Translations under genes and position numbers: made by a program | Shown here: one piece after another, positions 7,927 to 15,106 of the stretch | Position numbering within the stretch: position 1 is the stretch's first letter | Layout: every line of letters begins with the position of its first letter | Notes under the pieces: model-generated | Seen by the model: only the letters and a program-made list of their open reading frames with translations | Databases searched by the model: none | What the model was told of the DNA's origin: nothing | NCBI RefSeq assembly: GCF_017794965.1 | Contig: NZ_CP051240.1 | Coordinates: 868,001 to 932,000, forward strand | Length of the DNA stretch: 64,000 nt | Reading direction: 5' to 3' | Source of the DNA: Alcanivorax sp. | GTDB taxonomy: Bacteria; Pseudomonadota; Gammaproteobacteria; Pseudomonadales; Alcanivoracaceae

Positions 7927-8493
7927 CACTGCTGTCCCACAGTTTCCTGAAGGTCCTGAGGAAGCGGAGGCGCTTTCTCTTGTGGGAGCTCTCTGTGCTC
8001 GTCAGGGTATGCTTGCAAGCGAATAGCCCTTGCCGCACCAAAATTCGCCTGCAAGCAGGCTCCCACGAGCAAGGCATCTGCGAGCGTCAAAATGCGGCGG
8101 TTAAATCCTGTTCCCCTAAACAGAGCAACCCGCCGGCTTGCCAGCCTGGCGGGTTTCGGACTTCGCTAAGGAGCCTCTGAATAACTCCTTGCATGCTCAG
8201 TCTTTCAGGCTGGTTTGCCCCCTCGGCAAAGGTAAAGAGGGGCGCGCTTTTGAAGGTGTATGTCCATCCATCGAAAAAGCGCAACAACGAGTGCGGGCCA
8301 GCCTGGAAGACCCGAGAGCACCCGTTCGGGCATAAAGGCGCGGCCTGGAGCGCACATCTGCTGCGCCTTGCCTCTCGGAAAGGGAGCCACCCTGACCGTC
8401 GAGACAAGACACAACAGCTGCACGATCCAGGTCACGCTGAGTACGCAAGGAGTTATTTAGAGGCTCCCTAAGTCAAACTGTGGGACAGCAGTG
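7927..8493. repeat. Dispersed ~264-bp element with 19-bp terminal inverted repeats, copy 1 (interrupted)
   Basis: Begins with CACTGCTGTCCCACAGTTT and ends with the reverse complement of the same word. With the transposon at 8170-8467 and one target duplication removed, the remaining ~265 bp are nearly identical to the reverse complement of 60213-60476. The interior carries REP-like GGGAGC words and a strong GC hairpin of terminator type at about 8130-8157. No open reading frame is convincing, so this would be a non-autonomous mobile element or a compound intergenic repeat. Confidence 0.85.
8170..8467. mobile_element. Miniature inverted-repeat transposon (MITE), copy 1, 298 bp
   Basis: Starts GGAGCCTCTGAATAACTCC and ends with its near-perfect reverse complement; the inverted ends extend about 30 bp. 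It is flanked by a 4-bp direct repeat CTAA (8166-8169 and 8468-8471). Four-base CTAR-type duplications are characteristic of the IS5 subgroup, so an IS5-family transposase is a plausible mover. The interior has no transposase and contains a second long palindrome built around CCTGGAGCGC/GCGCTCCAGG-like arms. The copy at 16615-16894 shares ends and interior. Confidence 0.9.
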
Positions 8494-9001
8494 GGAGGAA
8501 CCCGGGCTTTTGCGGTCCGGGTGCCTGTCAGGTTTGCCCCGTGTCTGTTCTGGCTGTTGGTTCGCACACCGGGGCTAACGTATCGCCGAATCACCCGCCG
8601 AAGGCGTTCTTCGCAGGCTGGGCCCATTCTGAAACGCCGTTCATCGCCTGGTGCCGGCCTTTCCCTGGTGGTAGCCGGGCAACCGTTCCTGGCTAATCCT
8701 TTTTTCTTCCCTTCCAAGCGACTGATAAGAATAGAAAACCGCTCCGGTGGTGGCCCCTGCGCTGAAGAACTCAGTGCTACTCAGTAATTGAATATGAGAA
8801 AAGTGGACAATTGCGGGAAAGGTTGAAATTCAGTACCAAAAGAAGGAGCAGAAAAGCTAACCGTGCCGGTCGGATCCCCGTTTGCGTTCCGCCATCATGG
8901 CCCGGCAAGCCAATAGCAATAAGGACAATGCCACTGCCAACGATGCAGTGGCCGTCGCCAGAACCGGGTAACGGTTCTGGCATGCGCTATGGAGAGAGAC
9001 G
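8494..9001. other. Intergenic stretch, no supported gene
   Basis: About 500 bases between the repeat element and the small gene at 9002. Short open frames on both strands lack ribosome sites and family features. I see no RNA gene and no long repeat. Confidence 0.6.
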
Positions 9002-9220
9002 ATGAAACTGTTTCGCGAGCACCTTGGTACCGCTACGCCGATTCCTCCTGTTCTGATTACCGAGTCAAATGATCTTGAGCGCCTGAAATCCATCGCCCGC
9101 AACACCGCCGCCTTTGATCTGGGTGTGCAGGATGTGGAATGGGAAACAGACCAGCCCGACCCCCAGGGTTGCCTGCGTCTGAAACTCAGCGGCGATTACT
9201 ATTTTGTCATTCGGCCCTGA
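9002..9220 (+). CDS. Hypothetical protein, 72 aa
   Basis: A small acidic soluble protein starting at an ATG preceded by GGAGAGAG about 4-6 bases upstream. It has no signal peptide, membrane segment or Cys pair. The pattern of charged and hydrophobic residues (LERLKSIARNTAAFDLGVQDVEWE) looks protein-like. I do not recognise it. Confidence 0.6.
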   Translation: MKLFREHLGTATPIPPVLITESNDLERLKSIARNTAAFDLGVQDVEWETDQPDPQGCLRLKLSGDYYFVIRP

Positions 9221-9389
9221 TTCCGCCCCGGCTTGCCGGCTGACCCGTGGCTCCCGTCTCCACAGTCATGAGGCTTACCGCAACGGCTTGGTTGTGGTTG
9301 CTCGGTAATACTCCCCGGGTGTAATACATTGCCGCAGGACAAGCGTGCTACGGTCAGGGCAGGACCGAGTTGATCGCAGGAAGCGACTG

Positions 9390-9923
9390 ATGAGACAAGG
9401 TGTGCCAATTGCCCTGGCCTGGGCTGCATTGCTGTTCAGCCTTTCTTTGCCAGCCTTGGCGGCGCCCACCTGGTACGGCGTGTTCAAGGGTGGCTGGACA
9501 GATTTCGACTATCCGGATTTGCCCTCGGGCATCGACACCACGGACTCCACCTTTTCACTGCTTGCAGGGATGCAGTTCGACTTCAATCCTTCTTCCTTTT
9601 CCGCCGGACTTGAGGCGGGTCCCGTCTGGTTGGGTCGCTATGGCCCGGACGACAATCTCAGCGTGGGTGGCCTTGAGGCCGCCGTTGTCGGGGTTGCCCG
9701 GGTGGCGACGGGCACCGACCTGTTTGTTCGAACCGGCGTTCTGGGCTGGGATGCGAAAGTGCGTGGTGCCAGGGACGAAGACGGCCTGGATCCCCACTAC
9801 GGCCTGGGATTCCGCTACGGCCTCGATAACCTGCGTTTTCGGGGCAGCGTGGACTGGTATGAACTTGATGATGTGGAGGTAGAAGCCTATACCCTCGGGT
9901 TTGACTACTGGTTTCAGCGCTGA
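9390..9923 (+). CDS. Outer-membrane beta-barrel protein (OmpA/OmpW-like size)
   Basis: Protein of 177 residues from ATG 9390 (GCAGGAAG ribosome site). An earlier in-frame start would add a non-signal-like tail. The signal peptide ends near LAAP at about 25. The rest alternates hydrophobic and polar residues with Trp/Tyr/Phe and short Asp/Gly turns, and it ends in a terminal aromatic strand (YTLGFDYWFQR), as in small eight-stranded barrels. No specific family is clear. It likely sits in the outer membrane. Confidence 0.75.
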   Translation: MRQGVPIALAWAALLFSLSLPALAAPTWYGVFKGGWTDFDYPDLPSGIDTTDSTFSLLAGMQFDFNPSSFSAGLEAGPVWLGRYGPDDNLSVGGLEAAVVGVARVATGTDLFVRTGVLGWDAKVRGARDEDGLDPHYGLGFRYGLDNLRFRGSVDWYELDDVEVEAYTLGFDYWFQR

Positions 9924-10336
9924 GTGGGCGTGGGTTTGACACAACCCCCGTCAAAGATCTCAAAATGAAGTCTGTGGTGATGTTTGCGTGGCGGTGCCGG
10001 GTGAAAGGCCGGGTGGACGACGTACCCCCGGTTAGGGAGCCTCTGAATAACTCCTTGCGTCTCCTCTTTTACTGTTGCCGAGGGGCGAGGCTGTCTGAAA
10101 GTGTCTGCATCAGACGTTATCGAGAGGCTTGCCGGGGTGTGTGTCTCGACGGTGTCAGCGGGGAAATGGCTGCCTCACGTATCAGCGGCAAGATAATCTT
10201 CTTTCTCTGAAATGGGGGCGCAGCAGGTTTTGATTGCCGCCTTGTCCCGACTGTAGGAGGCTATCGTTATCGTGTTCGTTGCGGCTTCACTGCGCGGCAC
10301 ACAACAAGGATCTTTTTTGGCAAGGAGTCTCAAGCA
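9924..10336. other. Intergenic stretch with a decayed MITE end
   Basis: No gene is supported. At 10036-10059 there is a clean copy of the MITE left end (GGAGCCTCTGAATAACTCC) preceded by TTAG, a possible IS5-type target. A poorer match to the right end (TTATCGAGAGGCTT) lies near 10117-10130, so this may be a ~95-bp internally deleted copy. Confidence 0.6.
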
Positions 10337-10957
10337 ATGCGTATCCCCTCTCAGTTTCAATTCCCGTTCGCAGTATTGGCCTTGATACTGTGGCTTTCCG
10401 GTTGTGCCTCTACCACGGAGGATGACGCGCTCCCCGAGCCGTCACTGCAGACGGAGGAAATTCACAATGAGGGCGAGCCGGGCAGCGCGCAATTGCGTCG
10501 CCTGGATCTGGTGGCGCAGGTCACCGCTATTGATCACGACACCCGGGAAGTGACTCTCAAGGACAGCACGGGTGAGAGTACTACCCTGACGGTAGGACCT
10601 CTGGTGGAAAATCTGGACCAGGTAGAGAAGGGCGACAAGGTGCACGTGGTGTTTTACGAGCAAATGGTCGTTTATGCCCGCCCGCCGGGCAGCGGCGCAC
10701 AGGCCGATGCCGCCTTGCTCATGGAGACCGCCGAGAAAGGCCAGAAACCCGCCGGCGTGATTGCGGAGGTGGATGAAATCGTGGCCGTGGTCACCGCGGT
10801 GGACCTTGAAGCGCACAGCGCGACACTGCGCTTCCCTGATGGCAGTGAGGAGCAATTTGCCGTGTGGCCCGACGTGGAGTTGAAAGAGGAGCATGTCGGC
10901 GCGGAAGTGGTCATTCAGATGACCTCCGCAGTGGGCGTCAAAGTCGACAAGATCTGA
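10337..10957 (+). CDS. Hypothetical lipoprotein, 206 aa
   Basis: A signal peptide with lipobox (LSGC, Cys at about 23) is followed by an acidic linker. Two similar modules of about 60 residues come next, each holding a V-T-A-[IV]-D-x-[DE] strand, an [ER]VTL or SATL strand with G-S/T-G-E, and a valine-rich end (about 60-115 and 145-205). The repeat suggests two small beta-barrels of OB-like type. It has an in-frame ATG after AAGGAGTCTCAAGC. No family is recognised; the likely location is the envelope. Confidence 0.75.
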   Translation: MRIPSQFQFPFAVLALILWLSGCASTTEDDALPEPSLQTEEIHNEGEPGSAQLRRLDLVAQVTAIDHDTREVTLKDSTGESTTLTVGPLVENLDQVEKGDKVHVVFYEQMVVYARPPGSGAQADAALLMETAEKGQKPAGVIAEVDEIVAVVTAVDLEAHSATLRFPDGSEEQFAVWPDVELKEEHVGAEVVIQMTSAVGVKVDKI

Positions 10958-11040
10958 TTGGAAGGCATACGGACCGGCGCTGCTTTTGATGAGTGTCCGG
11001 TCTTTTGCTTGAGGCGCAGGATGTCGTTGCAATGCCTGTC

Positions 11041-11097
11041 TACTCATATTTGAGTATATTTTGCTTTATAGATTGATTTCTACTCATTTATGAGTAG
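11041..11097. promoter_or_regulatory. Paired operators upstream of hipB
   Basis: Two related palindromes, TACTCATATTTGAGTA at about 11041-11056 and CTACTCATTTATGAGTAG at about 11080-11097, have centres about 40 bases apart (four helical turns). They flank an AT-rich promoter-like segment. This matches autoregulation of hipBA by HipB dimers bound to repeated operators. Confidence 0.8.
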
Positions 11098-11107
11098 ATT
11101 TATCGGT

Positions 11108-11347
11108 ATGGAAACCTTGGCGAAAATTGGCAGCAACCTCCGTGAAGCAAGGCGCAAAGCGTACCCTGACGATACCCTGGATGACTTTGCATTACGGATT
11201 GGTGTCGGCAGGGCAACCCTGCAACGGATGGAGAAGGGCGATCTCAGCGTCTCCATGGGGAAATATCTGCAGGCAGCCAGATTGCTGGGCCTGGACGAGC
11301 CATTCCAGTACCTGCTGAAGCCCAGACGGAGCCTGTTCGATGACTAG
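11108..11347 (+). CDS. hipB: HipB-like antitoxin, XRE-type HTH
   Basis: DNA-binding antitoxin of 79 residues from ATG 11108. An in-frame ATG at 11090 lies inside the second operator and is less likely. A helix-turn-helix is visible in TLDDFALRIGVGRATLQRMEKGD at about residues 21-43 (quoted in part: RIGVGRATLQRMEKG). The gene overlaps hipA by 8 bases, the usual antitoxin-first order. It should neutralise HipA and repress the operon through the upstream palindromes. Confidence 0.85.
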   Translation: METLAKIGSNLREARRKAYPDDTLDDFALRIGVGRATLQRMEKGDLSVSMGKYLQAARLLGLDEPFQYLLKPRRSLFDD

Positions 11348-12578
11348 ACAGCGCTACGATCTCTACCTCAATACCCGTGAGACAGGGCTGGTACATGCTG
11401 CCGAGGTGGTACTGCTGGAAGAGGCGGGCAGCCTCAGCGAGGTAGGGTTTCGCTACCGTTCCGAATACCTGGATGGTTCCGGAGCCTTTTCCATTGACCC
11501 GGCACAGCTTCCTCTTCGCTCAGGTACGTTTGAATTTGCCTGCCACCGGGGCGCCTGCCCGGCGATTCTCGACGATTACCTGCCGGATGACTGGGGTCGC
11601 AAGGTGCTGGTGCAGTTGGCGCTGTATCGCGACCACAAAAAGCTCAACGCCAACAGCGCGATTGATACCCTCTCCCTGTTGGGCAATAGCAGGATTGGTG
11701 CCGTTTCCATCGTGGAGCAGGGCGGGGTGCCACACTTCGACGGCGGTTACGCTCTTGAGTATCTGCAGGCAGCAGAGCAGGCGGCCCAACAACTGGACCA
11801 GTTGGACCACGGTCAAGTGGACCTGGACGAAATGAGCCTGCTCTATCTGGCCAACGCCGGTACTGGTGTGGGCGGTGCCCGGCCCAAGGCCCTGCTGTTT
11901 GATGCTCACGGCCACTATCTGGCCAAGTTCAACCGCTTCACCCAGGACAGCTACAACAATGCCAGAGTGGAACTGGCCTGTCTGAAAATGGCGCAGGCTG
12001 CAGGCATCACCATGCTGGATGGGAAGGTCATCACGGGAATCAATGGTCGCGAAGTGCTGTTGCTGGATCGCTTCGACATAGACGGCGACACCAGAAAGCA
12101 CCTGATCACCGCCAACGGACTGCTCAAGGAGCCCCAGTCACAACTGGATCCTGGGCATGCCTTCCGCTACGACCATGTCAGCGAGTTGATCCGGAAATAT
12201 TCCTGCCGCGTAGAACAAGACCTGATACAGCTGCTCAAATTGATGCTCTTCAATCGTGCCATCAACAACACCGATGACCACGAGCGTAATTTCAGTTTCA
12301 TGCATGGCCCAAAAGGCTATCACCTGGCCCCAGCCTATGATCTGGTACCCAGTCTCACCCTCAATACCCACCACGCCGCCGGCTACCAGTACCAGCCCTG
12401 GCCTCCCTCGCCCACGGAAGCCCTGGAAGATGGCCGTATCTTCAAATTACCCAGACCCAAAGTCGAAGCGGCAGCAAAGGATGTGATGCGCGCTGTCGAG
12501 CAATGGCGGCACTTTGCTAGTGAAGCGGGAGTGAGTTTTGAAGATAGTGAAAAGTTGGGGCGGGTGATCAAGACCTGA
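11340..12578 (+). CDS. hipA: HipA-family serine/threonine kinase toxin
   Basis: Protein of 412 residues. It has the N-terminal HipA_N-like domain (about 1-130), a glycine-rich ATP loop AGTGVGGARPKALL at about 173-186, and the catalytic block NNTDDHERNFSF at 309-320 with Asp312 and Asn317. The metal-binding YDLVPS follows at about 337. All key residues are present, so the kinase is probably active. HipA kinases phosphorylate aminoacyl-tRNA synthetases and slow translation. The gene lies at the edge of an accessory region containing integron cassettes. Confidence 0.92.
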   Translation: MTRQRYDLYLNTRETGLVHAAEVVLLEEAGSLSEVGFRYRSEYLDGSGAFSIDPAQLPLRSGTFEFACHRGACPAILDDYLPDDWGRKVLVQLALYRDHKKLNANSAIDTLSLLGNSRIGAVSIVEQGGVPHFDGGYALEYLQAAEQAAQQLDQLDHGQVDLDEMSLLYLANAGTGVGGARPKALLFDAHGHYLAKFNRFTQDSYNNARVELACLKMAQAAGITMLDGKVITGINGREVLLLDRFDIDGDTRKHLITANGLLKEPQSQLDPGHAFRYDHVSELIRKYSCRVEQDLIQLLKLMLFNRAINNTDDHERNFSFMHGPKGYHLAPAYDLVPSLTLNTHHAAGYQYQPWPPSPTEALEDGRIFKLPRPKVEAAAKDVMRAVEQWRHFASEAGVSFEDSEKLGRVIKT

Positions 12579-12980
12579 GTGGTGTTTATGGCAGGTCTGA
12601 GTCAAGAGAGCTTTCCCGGCGTTTTTTCAGTGAGGGGGGGGCGTGCCCTTGTCCTTTCTTTTTCCTTTACCTCTTCACCAACAGGGGCGAAGTCAGCGGA
12701 CTCCGGCCGTTTTCATCAGCGCGCAAGTTGATCTTGTAGGTTATGGCTTACATAAATTTTTAAGTGATTGAGATAAGGTGATTTTTTAGAAAAGCGGATG
12801 CAAGAAAAGTCCGAGTAAAAATTCCCGTTCAACACGCAAGTTCAAGAAAAGTCTGTTGAGAGTGATTCCTGATTGTAGGGTAAGTCACTGATAGGTAGTC
12901 GGTCTCATGTGATTCTTGAGTGGGAGTGGATCGGGGATATACAGCAAAGTGTTATATCGCATCTGCAATTGAATAAACTG
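12579..12980. other. AT-rich intergenic stretch left of the cassettes
   Basis: About 400 bases of lower GC, with no gene. No integron integrase or recognisable attI is seen. The last bases AAACTG precede the cassette boundary at 12980/12981. The composition differs from the flanking chromosome, so it may be part of transferred DNA. Confidence 0.55.
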
Positions 12981-12990
12981 TTAGTGCTCA

Positions 12991-13272
12991 ATGGAGTTGT
13001 CTTTGCCTATTTACATCAAGCGTGAATCTGACAACGTGAACATAGCCAAGCTGGCAGCAGGTGACTGGGAGCTGCCCTCTCAAATACGTTGCCTAGAGGA
13101 ATGGCTGGTGGAACAAGAGGAGAGTTTGCCTCCAGCGGACTACATTGCGGACATCGGATTCAGTATGCGCGAAAACGCTCTTGGTGGCGGTGCAATTTTA
13201 AGTGTTCGCGCCATGTCCATCATGGCAAAGCTTGGAATAAAGCTTTATCTATCCGAATACCCTGATGACTAG
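12991..13272 (+). CDS. Hypothetical protein in integron cassette 1, 93 aa
   Basis: A soluble acidic protein beginning 10 bases inside the cassette boundary. The C-terminus (GGAILSVRAMSIMAKLGIKLYLSEY) has the helix-then-strand look of DUF4279-type proteins, which are common cassette cargo, but the match is weak and I do not assign it. Lower GC than the neighbours. The cassette runs 12981-13353: its first bases after G (TTAGTG) are complementary to the R'' core CACTAAC of its own attC, as expected for a true cassette. Confidence 0.7.
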   Translation: MELSLPIYIKRESDNVNIAKLAAGDWELPSQIRCLEEWLVEQEESLPPADYIADIGFSMRENALGGGAILSVRAMSIMAKLGIKLYLSEYPDD

Positions 13273-13281
13273 GTGTATGGG

Positions 13282-13359
13282 CACTAACAAGCGGCATCAC
13301 GGCGACCGCTTTTCCGCCGCTTCGCGGCTCCAAACCGGCGCGTGTGCCGGGCGTTATGT
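13282..13359 (+). repeat. attC recombination site 1
   Basis: R'' core CACTAAC (13282-13288) and R' core GTTATGT (13353-13359) enclose an imperfect palindrome with arms GCCGCTTCGCGGC and ACCGGCG-type pairs. The crossover would be G|TT at 13353/13354. Length about 78 bp, within the normal attC range. The R'' core pairs exactly with GTTAGTG at 12980-12986, the start of the same cassette. Confidence 0.82.
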
Positions 13360-13392
13360 TTACAAGGCTCGTAATTGTCAGAGAGGGTTGGC

Positions 13393-13764
13393 GTGAGAAG
13401 ATTAATTATGGCTACAAGCCTGGTGGCGCTAGTCTCCGGATGCGCCACCTCAATGAGCCCCGCGCAGTTTGGTGAGAGTTTCCCAAAAGCTACCACCTCT
13501 GAGTATTACTCAAAGCCTTCCGCGGAGGCTGCGATACGTGAAGGAAATTGTAGCATTGCAGTTAAAGACAGAAAGTATGTCGCGCCGATTGGGTTGACGG
13601 TGCATGGAGATGTAAAGAACGGAGCTGTCGGTGTTGATGAATGGGTCGCGGCCGATAAGGCCAACGCATACACAATAAACAACTACGAGTGGATTTCCGT
13701 GCCAATAGGCGAGGACTACGCAACTCAGTTGATTCTACACTTCGATACGCTTCTGTGTCCGTGA
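13393..13764 (+). CDS. Hypothetical lipoprotein in integron cassette 2, 123 aa
   Basis: It starts at GTG 13393 after an AGAGGG-type ribosome site (ATG 13408 is an alternative). The N-terminus RRLIMATSLVALVSGC is a classic lipoprotein signal with lipobox. The remaining ~100 residues contain two Cys (GNCSIAV and the C-terminal LLCP) that may pair. No family is recognised. The cassette spans 13354-13820; the R'' core GCATAAC of its attC is nearly complementary to its first bases GTTATGT. Confidence 0.72.
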   Translation: MRRLIMATSLVALVSGCATSMSPAQFGESFPKATTSEYYSKPSAEAAIREGNCSIAVKDRKYVAPIGLTVHGDVKNGAVGVDEWVAADKANAYTINNYEWISVPIGEDYATQLILHFDTLLCP

Positions 13765-13774
13765 GAGGACTAGA

Positions 13775-13826
13775 GCATAACAAGGGCCTGCAAGCCGACA
13801 TTCGGCGGCTGAGGCGGGCGTTAACT
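13775..13826 (+). repeat. attC recombination site 2
   Basis: R'' core GCATAAC (13775-13781) and R' core GTTAACT (13820-13826) surround a short palindrome (GCCGAC..TTCGGCGGC). At about 52 bp it is a short attC. The R' core does not match a second R'' core downstream, so the array ends here or was cut by the insertion that follows. Confidence 0.75.
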
Positions 13827-13828
13827 GT

Positions 13829-13895
13829 CCAACCTCCGCAAGAAAAGTAGACACCTCACTACAACCTAATGAGGTGTGTTTATATGGCAAAGAAG
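13829..13895 (+). mobile_element. Possible left end of an IS3-type element (remnant)
   Basis: Sequence starting TGTCC soon after attC2 holds a hairpin ACACCTCA..TGAGGTGT and an ATG opening with MAKKS, similar in layout to the left ends of IS3-family elements. The frame then degenerates with no transposase. Weak evidence; it could be unrelated intergenic DNA. Confidence 0.3.
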
Positions 13896-14116
13896 TCGAA
13901 CGGTGGCGTCTGGTCTTGCATCGTGCGCGAGGAGTCTGGTGCAAGGAGGGCGATGCCGGATTCGCCCCTCAAGTGGTGCTCCTGCACTCAGGGCTGCCTG
14001 CGCGGAGTGGGGCGGGGCTCGTTTGGCAGAAGCCACGCCCCGTGTTGCAGCTTGTAGCTTGCCGCTTTGGCATGTTGCGTGATGCATGAAGCGTGCAGCC
14101 GCCGCGAAGCGGCACA

Positions 14117-14152
14117 AAAAAAGGGCTGGAGATCACTCTCCAGCCCTTTTTT
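14117..14152 (-). terminator. Intrinsic terminator after tRNA-Met
   Basis: A perfect GGGCTGGAGA/TCTCCAGCCC stem with A-run and T-run on either side, so it can work in both directions. It lies just downstream of the leftward tRNA. Confidence 0.9.
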
Positions 14153-14159
14153 CATCGTT

Positions 14160-14236
14160 TGGTAGCAAGGGGCGGACTTGAACCGCCGACCCCAGCATTA
14201 TGAGTGCTGTGCTCTAACCAGCTGAGCTACCTTGCC
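14160..14236 (-). tRNA. tRNA-Met (CAT), elongator type
   Basis: A complete 77-nt cloverleaf on the minus strand, CCA included. The acceptor is GGCAAGG/CCTTGCT with a G-T pair at position 1. The D-arm is GCTC..GAGC, the anticodon stem CAGCA/TGCTG has loop CTCATAA (anticodon CAT), and the T-arm is GGCGG/CCGCC. The sequence resembles the elongator Met tRNA of E. coli, not the initiator or the tRNA-Ile2 precursor, though modification cannot be judged. Confidence 0.95.
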
Positions 14237-14355
14237 ATTCGAGGCCGCGAATTTTCCGCGAGGTGGGTGCAGGTGTCAAGCTTTACCGGTTCAGCTGGAC
14301 AATGTTTAGCCAGGCTGGCTCGACATGGGGAACGTTTTGCGATTTGCTTGTCTTA

Positions 14356-14377
14356 ATTGAGAATCATTGTCATTATT
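14356..14377. promoter_or_regulatory. Fur-box-like site upstream of iscR
   Basis: ATTGAGAATCATTGTCATTA closely resembles the Fur consensus (repeats of GATAAT/ATTATC). It lies just upstream of the IscR-type site and promoter of iscR, which would link Fe-S regulation to iron supply. Confidence 0.6.
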
Positions 14378-14386
14378 GTGATGCTA

Positions 14387-14412
14387 ATACTTGACTGAAA
14401 TGGTCGGGATTA
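14387..14412 (+). promoter_or_regulatory. IscR type-1 site overlapping the iscR -35 region
   Basis: ATACTTGACTGAAATGGTC followed by GGGATTAT fits the type-1 IscR consensus (ATAnYYGACT-RWWW-YAGTC). The TTGACT at 14391-14396 doubles as a -35 box. This is the expected autorepression arrangement of iscR. Confidence 0.8.
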
Positions 14413-14452
14413 TTAGGCTTCAACCTGTAATACACATAAAAAGGGTGTGGAT

Positions 14453-14914
14453 ATGCGACTGACTACCAAGGGCCGTTATGCGGTGACGGCGATGCTGGAT
14501 CTTTCCCTGCATGCTGCAGCCGGCCCGGTGTCGCTGGCGGACATTTCGGATCGTCAGGGTATTTCCATTTCCTATCTGGAGCAGCTGTTTGCCAAACTGC
14601 GCCGTAACGGGTTGGTAAACAGCGTGCGGGGCCCCGGTGGGGGCTATCAGTTGAGCCGGGCCAGCGACGATATCGATGTGGCGTCGGTGATTTCCGCCGT
14701 GGACGAGCCGGTGGATGCCACCCGTTGTGGCGGCCACGGCGATTGCCAGGAAGGTGATACCTGCCTGACCCATCATCTGTGGTGCGATCTTTCCGACCAG
14801 ATTCAGAGTTTTCTGGGCGGCATTACCCTGGGTGAACTGGTTGCACGACAGGAGGTCAAGCAGATCTCCGAGCGTCAGGACCGTCACCAGCGGTTGTCCG
14901 TGAGTAGCCTGTAG
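14453..14914 (+). CDS. iscR: Fe-S cluster assembly transcriptional regulator IscR
   Basis: Rrf2-family regulator of 153 residues. The N-terminus MRLTTKGRYAVTAMLDL is the IscR signature, a winged helix follows, and the [2Fe-2S] ligands Cys92, Cys98, Cys104 and His107 are all present. ATG 14453 is chosen over GTG 14447 because IscR proteins begin MRLT. It should sense Fe-S status and repress its own promoter and sufB (matching sites at 14387 and 23634). Downstream are a cysteine desulfurase and the suf set, without iscU, iscA or hscBA. Confidence 0.96.
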   Translation: MRLTTKGRYAVTAMLDLSLHAAAGPVSLADISDRQGISISYLEQLFAKLRRNGLVNSVRGPGGGYQLSRASDDIDVASVISAVDEPVDATRCGGHGDCQEGDTCLTHHLWCDLSDQIQSFLGGITLGELVARQEVKQISERQDRHQRLSVSSL

Positions 14915-14925
14915 AAGACGGAGGG

Positions 14926-15012
14926 ACGTCTGAGGTCTGACGTCGGACGACAAGGAACAAGATCTGTTGGTTTTGGGTTCAGCGTCAGACTTCCGACGTC
15001 AGACGTCCGACC
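14926..15012. repeat. Imperfect inverted repeat, GACGTC word family
   Basis: Arms of about 24 bases built from GACGTC/GGACG/CTGACG words (14926-14949 and 14986-15012) flank a ~37-base centre. It lies between iscR and the desulfurase gene and can fold into a long sloppy stem. Confidence 0.75.
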
Positions 15013-15106
15013 TGACTGGCTGATTCGCTCAACGCTACATTGCCCCCTATAATTCCCCGATCATTTCCGCCTTCATTTCCATACACAACCGGTTTCTTTC
15101 ATCGCC

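Noticed and set aside
8193..8471. Small open frames inside the MITE copies
   Set aside because: They exist on both strands as a result of palindromic sequence, lack transposase motifs and are not conserved between the two copies.
8777..9105. Small hydrophobic minus-strand frames before the 9002 gene
   Set aside because: Overlapping frames without ribosome sites; one runs antisense to the better supported 72-residue gene.
12579..12980. Integron integrase gene upstream of the cassettes
   Set aside because: No frame of adequate length or tyrosine-recombinase motif was found on either strand.
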